DNA of 64,000 bases from Streptomyces sp. NK15101. GTDB taxonomy: Bacteria; Actinomycetota; Actinomycetes; Streptomycetales; Streptomycetaceae. This document shows positions 57,313 to 64,000 of the stretch, in pieces. The notes under the pieces are model-generated. The model was not told the DNA's origin. It saw only the letters and a program-made list of their open reading frames with translations, and ran no database searches. The DNA is taken from assembly GCF_020400725.1 (NCBI RefSeq), contig NZ_JAINVG010000023.1, positions 30,042-94,041 on the forward strand, in the 5' to 3' direction. The translations under genes were made by a program, and so were the position numbers. Within the stretch, counting starts at the first letter, position 1; every line of letters starts with the position of its first letter.

Positions 57313-58609
57313 GGCGGCCGCAGTGGGGCCAGGGGCTCGCGCCCCGCTGGACGTACAGCTTCTTCGCCCGGAACGTCTGCTCGGCGGCGGGCGCGTTCTG
57401 GGCGGTGCCGGTGCCGCCGAGGGCGTGCCAGGTGCCGGGGTCGAACTGGTAGAGCCCCCCGTACGTCCCCGAGGGGTCGACCGCGTTCGGGCGGCCGCCG
57501 GACTCGCAGGCGGCGAGCGCGCCCCAGTCGAGGCCGTCGGCGCCGGCGACGGAGGCGGGCAGCGGCCGGGTGCCGATCCGCACCTTGCGGCTGACGGGCT
57601 CGCGGACGATCTCCTCGCCGGTCCTGCGGGGCCGCTGCCTGACGCCGTTGACCGTGCGCAGGCTGTACGTGACGCGGCGGACGCCCGGGGCGCCCTGCCG
57701 TTCGACGACCTCGGTGCCTGCGAAGAGCGCGGGGTCGCGGACCCGCTCGACGGCGTACGGGACGGACTCCTCCCGCACCTGCCGGGAGCCGGTGATCCGC
57801 AGCACGTTCACGGTCTGGCCGTCGCGGGGGAAGGAGCCGGCCGGCACGGAGGTGGTGTCCTGCCCGGAGAGCGTGATCCCGGCCTCGGCGAGGGCCTCCC
57901 GGACGGTGGCGGCGTTCGTGCGGACGGTCCACTCGCGCCCGTCGGCCAGGAAGGTGACGGCCCGCTCGGTGCGGACGTCGAGGGCGAGGCCCTGGCGGGA
58001 GATCACGGCGCCGCGGGAGACCGAGAGGTAGGCGCCCTCCGCGCGGACCCCGAGCTGGCGCAGCGCCGCCTCGACGGTCCCGGCGGTCGTCCACACCTGG
58101 CGGCGGTGTCCGTCGAGGGTGAGGGAGACCGGCCGCCCGTACCGCACGACGATCTCGTCGCCGCTGGCGAGTGCCTCGGCGGGGCCGGGGGCGACGATGT
58201 CGTGCTCGCCGACGGCGACGCCCTCGTCGGCGAGGAGCTCGGCGACGTCGTCGGCGAAGGTGTGCAGGGTGCGCGGGACGCCGTCGACGGTGAGCTCGAC
58301 GGCCTTGTCGTCGGCGACGAAGGCGCTGGTGCCGCCGGCCAGGAAGGCGACGACGAGGGCCTGCGGGACGAGCTTCCGCAGGCCCTCCGCGGCGCTTCCG
58401 ACGCCCCCGGGGGCCTTGCGGCGGCGGGCGGCGCGGCGGGCCCCGGCCCGGGAACCCTGCCCGGGGACGGTGCCGGGGGCGGGCGGGACGCCGGGCGCGG
58501 GGGCGGCGGGTACGACGAGGGGCGCCGTCATCGTCGGCTGCTCGTGCAGGGGGAGGGTCGTGCCCGCCGCCCGCCGTCCGGCTCGGTGACTGCCCTGGGA
58601 AGTGCTCAC
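57299..58609 (-). CDS. rpfB: Resuscitation-promoting factor RpfB
   Basis: 436 residues. After about 75 cytoplasmic, Pro/Arg-rich residues one TM anchor follows (LVPQALVVAFLAGGTSAFVA). Three DUF348-type repeats come next (VELTVDGVPRTLHTFADDV, VSLTLDGHRRQVWTTAGTV, VTFLADGREWTVRTNAATV). A G5 domain follows (EESVPYAVERVRDPALFAG ... RTVNGVRQRP). The C-terminal Rpf transglycosylase-like domain has LDWGALAACESGGRPNAV, with the catalytic Glu, and YGGLYQFDPGTWHALGG. It cleaves peptidoglycan during germination. The N-terminus may start later, since no ribosome site precedes GTG 58609. Confidence 0.95.
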   Translation of the reverse strand: MSTSQGSHRAGRRAAGTTLPLHEQPTMTAPLVVPAAPAPGVPPAPGTVPGQGSRAGARRAARRRKAPGGVGSAAEGLRKLVPQALVVAFLAGGTSAFVADDKAVELTVDGVPRTLHTFADDVAELLADEGVAVGEHDIVAPGPAEALASGDEIVVRYGRPVSLTLDGHRRQVWTTAGTVEAALRQLGVRAEGAYLSVSRGAVISRQGLALDVRTERAVTFLADGREWTVRTNAATVREALAEAGITLSGQDTTSVPAGSFPRDGQTVNVLRITGSRQVREESVPYAVERVRDPALFAGTEVVERQGAPGVRRVTYSLRTVNGVRQRPRRTGEEIVREPVSRKVRIGTRPLPASVAGADGLDWGALAACESGGRPNAVDPSGTYGGLYQFDPGTWHALGGTGTAQNAPAAEQTFRAKKLYVQRGASPWPHCGRRLYR

Positions 58610-58611
58610 GA

Positions 58612-58633
58612 GGCCGGGACCCTAGTCCCGGCC
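58612..58633 (-). terminator. Hairpin just upstream of rpfB
   Basis: GGCCGGGAC and GTCCCGGCC form a perfect 9-bp stem around CCTA, ending 2 nt before GTG 58609. It could end tatD transcription or hide the rpfB start. Confidence 0.7.
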
Positions 58634-58681
58634 GCGGTCACGCTCCACGACGACCCGACTACTCCACGTAACTGTTATGCA

Positions 58682-59551
58682 TCAGTAATCGAAGGCGCGG
58701 GCCGTGTTCACGGCGATCGCCCCGGCCAGCTCGTTCTCCCCGATCCCGCGCACCTCCGCCATGGCCCGGACGGTGACCGGGATCAGGTACGGGGCGTTCG
58801 GGCGGCCGCGGAAGGGCGCCGGGGTGAGGAAGGGGGCGTCGGTCTCGACGAGGACCAGCTCCAGCGGGGCGACCGCGAGGGCGTCCCGCAGCGGCTGGGC
58901 GTTCTTGAAGGTGACGTTGCCGGCGAAGGACATGTAGTAGCCCTTGGCCGCGCAGATCCGGGCCATCTCCGCGTCGCCGGAGTAGCAGTGGAAGACGGTC
59001 CGCTCGGGGGCGCCCTCCTCGTCCAGGACGCGCAGCACGTCGGCGTGGGCCTCCCGGTCGTGGATGACGAGGGCCTTGCCGTGCCGCTTGGCGATCTCGA
59101 TGTGGGCGCGGAAGGAACGCTCCTGCGCGGCGATGCCCTCGGGCCCGGTGCGGAAGAAGTCGAGGCCGGTCTCGCCGACCCCGCGGACGTGCGGCAGGGC
59201 GGCGAGCCGATCGATCTCGGCGAGGGCGTCGTCGAGGGCCGCCTCGCCGCCGCCCGTGCGGGCTCCCTGGCGCGACCAGCCGTCGGGGTCCCCGAGGACG
59301 ATCCTGGGGGCTTCGTTGGGGTGCAGCGCGACGGCGGCGTGCACGTTCTCGTGGGCGGCGGCCGTCTCGGCGGCCCACTGCGAGCCCTTCACGTCGCAGC
59401 CGACCTGGACGACCGTGGTCACGCCGACGGCGGCGGCCTTGACCAGGGCCTCCTCGACGGTCCCGGACTGCAGGTCCATGTGGGTGTGCGAGTCCGCGAC
59501 CTCCACGAGGAGGGGCTCGGGCAGCGGCGGCGGGGCGTCCTTGGCACTCAT
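58682..59551 (-). CDS. tatD: TatD-family metal-dependent hydrolase
   Basis: 289 residues. Metal-site motifs are DSHTHMD, the Glu in GVGETGLDFF, the His in LVIHDREAHADV and in VFHCYSGDA, and the Asp in ETDAPFLTP. TatD enzymes act as 3'-exonucleases or D-aminoacyl-tRNA deacylases. Position between rpfB and rsmI is the common actinomycete order. ATG 59551 is the start. Confidence 0.94.
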   Translation of the reverse strand: MSAKDAPPPLPEPLLVEVADSHTHMDLQSGTVEEALVKAAAVGVTTVVQVGCDVKGSQWAAETAAAHENVHAAVALHPNEAPRIVLGDPDGWSRQGARTGGGEAALDDALAEIDRLAALPHVRGVGETGLDFFRTGPEGIAAQERSFRAHIEIAKRHGKALVIHDREAHADVLRVLDEEGAPERTVFHCYSGDAEMARICAAKGYYMSFAGNVTFKNAQPLRDALAVAPLELVLVETDAPFLTPAPFRGRPNAPYLIPVTVRAMAEVRGIGENELAGAIAVNTARAFDY

Positions 59552-59591
59552 GGCCCCGATCGTACGAGGACCATGAGTGCCACCGCGTGGC

Positions 59592-60011
59592 CTACTGGTG
59601 ACGCCGGAAGGGGTGGAAGAGGTCCGACAGGTGCCAGTGGTGCGGTACCGGCGGCTTCTCGGGGATGTCCTCGGTCAGTTCCTGGCCGATGGGGCCGGCC
59701 GGCGAGACGGGCTTCGTCGGCCGCGCCCCGTGCTGGTGCCTCTCGGTCGCGGCGACCAGGTCGAGCACCGACGACACCTGCCCCGCGCGCATGATGCGGA
59801 CCACGTGTCCGCCGCAGTTCATGCAGGTGGGACTGGACAGCGGGGACGGGACCCGCTCCCCGTCGGCCTTGTAGACGACGAATTCCTGGCCGGCGGCGTC
59901 GACGTGGTGCTCGATGTCGTACGCCTGCTCCCAGCCGTATCCGCAGCGCATGCAGGCGAAGGCGTACGCCTCATGGGCGACGGATATGCCGGTGCCGGTG
60001 ATCTCGCTCAT
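59592..60011 (-). CDS. Zinc-ribbon protein of unknown function
   Basis: 139 residues. Two C-x2-C pairs, FACMRCGYGW (about residue 19) and TCMNCGGHV (about 62), frame a strand region and would bind one zinc. A Pro/His-rich C-terminal tail follows. GAGAGGAG lies 6 nt before ATG 60011, and a 16-bp palindrome stands just upstream of that. I do not recognise a named family. Confidence 0.8.
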   Translation of the reverse strand: MSEITGTGISVAHEAYAFACMRCGYGWEQAYDIEHHVDAAGQEFVVYKADGERVPSPLSSPTCMNCGGHVVRIMRAGQVSSVLDLVAATERHQHGARPTKPVSPAGPIGQELTEDIPEKPPVPHHWHLSDLFHPFRRHQ

Positions 60012-60022
60012 GCCAGCTCCTC

Positions 60023-60038
60023 TCCACTGATCAGTGGA
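60023..60038 (-). promoter_or_regulatory. 16-bp perfect palindrome before the zinc-ribbon gene
   Basis: TCCACTGATCAGTGGA directly abuts the Shine-Dalgarno sequence of the gene at 59592-60011. In RNA it would be a hairpin with little loop, so an operator overlapping the leader is more likely. The rest of the 138-nt spacer contains a weak GGAAGG/CCTTCC pair. Confidence 0.6.
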
Positions 60039-60149
60039 CGCCTTTTCGGGCCGGAGCGCATCAGCGGGGAAGGAACCATGGAAGGCTTTTGGCCCTTCCC
60101 TTGCCAAGCGCCCAAGGAAGAGTCCCGGCGCCGGTTTCGGCTTTGCCTT

Positions 60150-61037
60150 TCAGATTAGCTCTTTACCCTTTCCAGAGCCTGATGCGTCCGCATTCTTTGC
60201 CGCCACCACGGCATCGAACACCTCCCGCTTGGGAAGCCCCGCCTCGGCCGCGACGGCGGCGATCGCCTCCTTGCGGCGCTCCCCCGCCTCCTCGCGCACC
60301 CGCACCCTGCGCACCAGCTCCTCCGCGTCGAGCTCGGCGGGCCCGGTCTCCGGGGCGCCCTCGACGACGACGGTGATCTCGCCCCGTACGCCCTCGGCGG
60401 CCCAGGCGGCGAGCTCGGCCAGCGGGCCGCGCTTGACCTCCTCGTACGTCTTGGTCAGCTCGCGGCACACGGCGGCCCGGCGCTCGGCGCCGAACACCTC
60501 GGCCATCGCGGCGAGGGTGTCGTCGAGCCGGTGCGGGGCCTCGAAGTAGACGAGGGTCCTCTTCTCGGTGGCGACCTCGCGGAGGCGGCCGAGGCGCTCG
60601 CCGGCCTTCCTCGGCAGGAAGCCCTCGAAGCAGAAGCGGTCCACGGGGAGGCCGGAGAGGGCGAGCGCGGTGAGCACGGCGGACGGGCCGGGGACGGCCG
60701 TCACCCTGATGTCCTGCTCGACGGCGGCGGCGACCAGCCGGTAGCCGGGGTCCGAGACGGACGGCATGCCCGCGTCGGTCACGAGCAGCACCCGCGCGCC
60801 GCCGACCAGCGCCTCGACCAGCTCGGGCGTACGGGCGGACTCGTTGCCCTCGAAGTAGGAGACGACCCGGCCCGTGGTGTGGATGCCGAGCGCCCTGGTG
60901 AGGCCGCGCAGCCTCCGGGTGTCCTCGGCGGCCACGATGTCCGCGCTCTCCAGTTCGGTGGCGAGCCGGGGCGGGGCGTCCGCGATGTCACCGATGGGGG
61001 TCCCTGCGAGTACCAGCGTTCCTGTCACACGGGACAT
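60150..61037 (-). CDS. rsmI: 16S rRNA (cytidine-2'-O)-methyltransferase RsmI
   Basis: A 295-residue SAM enzyme that methylates the ribose of C1402 in 16S rRNA. Family motifs are VLAGTPIGDIAD, ADIVAAEDTRRLRGL, LLVTDAGMPSVSDPGYRL, VPGPSAVLTALALSG and YFEAPHRLDDTL. ATG 61037 follows GGGAGG. The C-terminal tail is charged. It is divergent from pmt with a spacer of only 52 nt. Confidence 0.96.
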   Translation of the reverse strand: MSRVTGTLVLAGTPIGDIADAPPRLATELESADIVAAEDTRRLRGLTRALGIHTTGRVVSYFEGNESARTPELVEALVGGARVLLVTDAGMPSVSDPGYRLVAAAVEQDIRVTAVPGPSAVLTALALSGLPVDRFCFEGFLPRKAGERLGRLREVATEKRTLVYFEAPHRLDDTLAAMAEVFGAERRAAVCRELTKTYEEVKRGPLAELAAWAAEGVRGEITVVVEGAPETGPAELDAEELVRRVRVREEAGERRKEAIAAVAAEAGLPKREVFDAVVAAKNADASGSGKGKELI

Positions 61038-61077
61038 CCTCCCAGCCCGGACAGGCGACTCGCACAGGCGCGTTCCC

Positions 61078-61090
61078 TACGATGGCGCGG
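61078..61090 (+). promoter_or_regulatory. Leaderless promoter of pmt
   Basis: TACGAT (61078-61083) ends 6 nt before GTG 61090, and there is no ribosome site. The message is therefore probably leaderless. Confidence 0.5.
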
Positions 61091-62844
61091 TGACCAGTAC
61101 CGCACCCGAGGCCCTGGAGGGCCAGCACCCCATGGCGGCGCCCGTGGCAGAGCCCTCTTCGTGGCAGCTCAGGCTGCGGCGCTTCGGCTACGCGCCACCG
61201 GCCCCGGACACCGCGCCCATCGGGCTGCGCGAGCGGCTCGTCCCCCCGTACACCCGGCCCTCCGCCCGGACGTGGTCGCTCCTCGGCATCGGCCCCGGCG
61301 GCGCCGACCGGCTGTGGCGGCTGATGGCCTGGGGCGGTCCTCTCCTGGTCACGGCGGTCGCGGGCCTGCTGCGGTTCTGGAACCTGGGCAAGCCGCACGC
61401 GGTGATATTCGACGAGACGTACTACGCCAAGGACTCCTGGGCCCTGATCAACCAGGGGTACGAGGGGGCCTGGCCGAAGGACATCGACAAGACGATCCTG
61501 AAGGACCCGGGCTCGGTCCTGGTCCCGACCGACCCCGGGTACGTCGTCCACCCGCCGATGGGCAAATGGGTGATCGGCGTCGGCGAGAAGCTCTTCGGCT
61601 TCGAGCCCTTCGGCTGGCGCTTCATGGTGGCGCTGCTCGGCACGCTCTCCGTGCTGATGCTGTGCCGGATCGGCAGGCGCCTCTTCCGCTCGACGTTCCT
61701 CGGCTGCCTGGCGGGCCTGCTGCTGGCCGTCGACGGGCTGCACTTCGTGATGAGCCGCACCGCGCTGCTCGACCAGGTGCTGATGTTCTTCGTGCTCGCC
61801 GCCTTCGGCTGCCTCGTCCTCGACCGGGACCGGACGCGGAAGCGGCTCGCCGCCGCCCTCCCCGAGGACGAGGAGGGCGTCCTGCGGCCGGACGCGGAGG
61901 TCGCGGAGGCCCTCCGCCTGGGCTGGCGGCCCTGGCGGCTCGCGGCCGGCGTGTCCCTCGGCCTCGCGGCGGCGACCAAGTGGAACGGCCTGTACGTGAT
62001 GGTCGCCTTCGGCCTGCTGACCGTCCTGTGGGACGTCGGCGGCCGCCGCACGGCCGGCGCCGTCCGCCCGTACTCCGCGGTGATCAGGAAGGACCTGGTC
62101 CCGGCGTTCGTGTCGGTGGTGCCGGTGGCGCTCGCGACGTACCTGGCGACCTGGTCCGGCTGGCTGGTCAGCGACAAGGGCTACTTCCGCCACTGGGCCG
62201 AGGACCACGACAAGGCGGTCGGCGGCGGCACCTGGGGCTGGCTCCCGGACTGGCTGCGCAGCCTCTGGCACTACGAGTCCGAGGTGTACACCTTCCACGT
62301 CGGCCTCACCTCGCCGCACACCTACCAGTCGAACCCCTGGTCCTGGATCGTCCTCGGCCGCCCCGTCTCGTACTTCTACGAGTCCCCCGCCCCCGGCACG
62401 AAGGGCTGCCCGGCGACCGCGACCGAGAAGTGCGCCCAGGAGGTCCTGGCCCTCGGCACCCCGCTCCTCTGGTGGGCCGCCTGCTTCGCGATCCTGTACG
62501 TCCTGTGGCGCTGGGCCTTCCGACGCGACTGGCGCGCGGGCGCGATCGCCTGCGGCATCGCGGCGGGCTGGCTCCCCTGGTTCCTTTATCAGGAACGCAC
62601 CATCTTCCTTTTCTACGCGGTCGTCTTCGTGCCTTTCCTGTGCCTGGCGGTGACCATGATGCTGGGCGCACTCGTCGGCCCCCGCGGTTCATCGGAAAGA
62701 CGCCGGACATTCGGCGCGGTGGCGGCGGGATGCCTCGTCCTGCTCATCGTCTGGAACTTCATCTATTTCTGGCCCATCTACACCGGGAATCCCATTCCGA
62801 TGGACGGCTGGCGGGCCCGGATGTGGCTGGACACCTGGGTGTAG
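61090..62844 (+). CDS. pmt: Protein O-mannosyltransferase Pmt
   Basis: A 584-residue GT39 membrane enzyme with about eleven TM segments. It transfers mannose from polyprenyl phosphate mannose to Ser/Thr of secreted proteins. The catalytic acidic pair lies in HAVIFDETYYAKDSWALI. GMRTALLDQ-type loops (SRTALLDQVLMFF), AAATKWNGLYVM and YQSNPWSWI match actinobacterial Pmt. GTG 61090 is chosen. The position next to rsmI is conserved in actinomycetes. Secreted Ala/Thr-rich proteins such as the LAETG protein in this window are plausible substrates. Confidence 0.95.
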   Translation: MTSTAPEALEGQHPMAAPVAEPSSWQLRLRRFGYAPPAPDTAPIGLRERLVPPYTRPSARTWSLLGIGPGGADRLWRLMAWGGPLLVTAVAGLLRFWNLGKPHAVIFDETYYAKDSWALINQGYEGAWPKDIDKTILKDPGSVLVPTDPGYVVHPPMGKWVIGVGEKLFGFEPFGWRFMVALLGTLSVLMLCRIGRRLFRSTFLGCLAGLLLAVDGLHFVMSRTALLDQVLMFFVLAAFGCLVLDRDRTRKRLAAALPEDEEGVLRPDAEVAEALRLGWRPWRLAAGVSLGLAAATKWNGLYVMVAFGLLTVLWDVGGRRTAGAVRPYSAVIRKDLVPAFVSVVPVALATYLATWSGWLVSDKGYFRHWAEDHDKAVGGGTWGWLPDWLRSLWHYESEVYTFHVGLTSPHTYQSNPWSWIVLGRPVSYFYESPAPGTKGCPATATEKCAQEVLALGTPLLWWAACFAILYVLWRWAFRRDWRAGAIACGIAAGWLPWFLYQERTIFLFYAVVFVPFLCLAVTMMLGALVGPRGSSERRRTFGAVAAGCLVLLIVWNFIYFWPIYTGNPIPMDGWRARMWLDTWV

Positions 62845-62865
62845 CGGGAATCGCGGCGCGGTGCG

Positions 62866-63791
62866 TCACCAGGGGCGGCGGGCCGTGAAGGCGCGGGTTC
62901 CGCCGCCCCACTGCACGGCGATGACCAGGTCGTCGTGGACGATCAGGTCGGCGACGGGCTTCTCGTGGTTGACGTCCTCCGAGTAGCTGCGCCGGTCCTC
63001 AGGGCGGGTCCCTCGTCCTGGTTGTTCAGGACCGTGCGCCACGACTCGCGGCCGTCCGTCAGGTCGAAGGCGACGACCTGCCGCGCGGCGGCGGCGACCC
63101 GGTGCGGGACGCAGCCCCCGGCCACCGCGGCCTTCCAGCGCGGAGCGCCGGTGCGCAGGCCGAAGGCGCGCAGGGCCTGGTCGCCGCGCAGGACGTGGCC
63201 TTCCCCGGCCGATTCGTACCACCAGTCGTCGTCGCCGTCCCGGACGGCCGCGAGGCCCCCGCCAGTGGCGACGAGATCGGGCTCGGCGGCCGGCTCACCG
63301 GTCTCACCGGCGCGGCGGGTGCGCCAGAGCTCCTGGCCGCTGGTCAGGTCGAGGGCGGTGACGGTGTCGCATCCTCTGCCCTTCCGGGCCTCGCCGTGGG
63401 CGAGCAGGGCGACGGAGCCGTCGGTTTCCTTGCTGACGGCGCAGATCTCGTCCCGGCCGGGCACCGCGTACTCCCGACGGCGCTGCCCGGACCCGGCGTC
63501 GAAGGCCGTGAGGGCGTCGAATCGGCTGCGGACGACGGTGCCGCCGACGGACCATTCGCCGTTGCCGTACGCGGCGGCGCCCCGGTCGGGCGGGGTCTGC
63601 CAGGCGAGCTCCATGGAGTCGCCGGGCAGGAGGCCCACGTCGGAGAGGATGCCGCCGACGATGGCGCCGCCGCCTCCCAGGACGACCAGCAGGCCCGCCA
63701 GGGCGACCGCCCACCTCCGCCCGCGGCGACGGCCGGGTACCCCGTCCGCGACGGCCTCCGCGCCCGCGCCCCTGTCCGGATCCGCCGACAT
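62866..63791 (-). pseudogene. PQQ-like beta-propeller membrane protein 3, frameshifted
   Basis: From ATG 63791 (MSADPDRGAGAEAVADGVPG) the plan repeats the two genes at 46-50 kb in short form: a short Arg/Gly-rich tail, one TM (WAVALAGLLVVLGGGGAIVG) and a propeller with FDALTAFDAGSG, VTALDLTSGQELWRT, LRTGAPRWKAAVAGGC and FDLTDGRESWRT. Near 63010 the frame breaks: the first frame continues as DEGPALRTGAAT and stops at 62943. A second frame reads PEDRRSYSEDVNHEKPVADL and continues to QWGGGTRAFTARRPW. One missing G in GAGGGACC would join them. It may be an assembly error or a truncated gene. Confidence 0.78.
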
Positions 63792-63990
63792 GTGGCCCCC
63801 GCCCCTCGCCGCCCCTTCAAGGGCGACAGGCATGGGGAACCGCTGATCGGCCACAGGTCCGAGAGCGCCGCGTCATCGCGGGCCCGGGTGTGGCCCGATG
63901 CCGGGGTGCCGTACAACCTTTCGCCACCTCGCCGTGTCGAACGGGTGCACGGGGAAGCACAAGAGCGCTTCCGGGGGCGAGGAGGATTTC

Positions 63991-64000
63991 GTGGCACGTA
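63991..64000 (+). CDS. Start of a further gene, cut by the window edge
   Basis: GTG 63991 (reading Val/Met-Ala-Arg) follows GGAGGA by 6 nt. Only three codons are visible, so nothing can be said of the product. The preceding 199 nt have no clear promoter. Confidence 0.55.

Overview
The window is chromosomal DNA from a Streptomyces or a very close actinomycete. The evidence is the very high GC content, the GTG/TTG starts, several predicted leaderless promoters, Streptomyces-type families (DUF397 with a DUF5753-type XRE regulator, RsbW-like ATPases, a FilP-like coiled-coil protein, an LAxTG wall protein, RpfB, Pmt), and a gene order (mfd ... glmU-prsA-rplY-pth ... ppc ... galTEK ... ispE-ksgA-rpfB-tatD ... 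rsmI/pmt) that matches, from memory, the core region of Streptomyces chromosomes. No phage, plasmid, insertion sequence, CRISPR array or biosynthetic cluster is visible.

Layout. 0-7 kb: mfd (runs off the left edge), a large nested palindrome, and an FtsX-type ABC exporter operon. 7-16 kb: accessory genes: a 14-TM MFS exporter, a small tyrosine-phosphatase-like protein, DUF4253 and orphan proteins, a WhiJ/AbaA-type trio (DUF397, XRE regulator, RsbW-like ATPase), a frameshifted secreted protein, a VOC protein and a coiled-coil protein. 16-21 kb: four genes built from toxin-like and immunity-like domains (Imm35/YrhB-like, XOO_2897-like deaminase, SUKH-4; WHH-type HNH nuclease-like plus SMI1/KNR4; YwqJ-like deaminase; SUKH-3), with no secretion signals. 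21-33 kb: an orphan histidine kinase, a double-HTH protein beside tRNA-Gln, then housekeeping genes (glmU, prsA, rplY, pth), an LAETG wall protein, ppc, and a desaturase-TetR operon behind two tandem TACG-N4-CGTA palindromes.

34-40 kb: three tandem secreted FG-GAP/VCBS beta-propeller paralogues. Each starts with TTG and ends with a near-identical terminator, and each has a G7 Shine-Dalgarno tract that can fold into a hairpin. Copies 1 and 3 share a conserved leader of about 150 nt with a G7...C6...G7 layout. 40-46 kb: a methyltransferase/MarR divergent pair with a clear operator, and the galTEK operon flanked by two orphan LuxR-type regulators, one with a degenerate receiver. 46-52 kb: two PQQ-like propeller membrane proteins and an ABC-F ATPase. 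52-55 kb: a VapBC-like antitoxin/PIN pair behind a helically phased triple operator, an acyltransferase and a secreted SMP-30-like protein. 55-64 kb: ispE, ksgA, rpfB, tatD, a zinc-ribbon protein, rsmI, pmt, a frameshifted PQQ-like gene and the first codons of another gene.

The strongest candidates for undescribed biology are the VCBS leader RNA with its paralogue array and the intracellular toxin/immunity-like cluster at 16-21 kb. All functions are read from sequence and family memory; no search was run.
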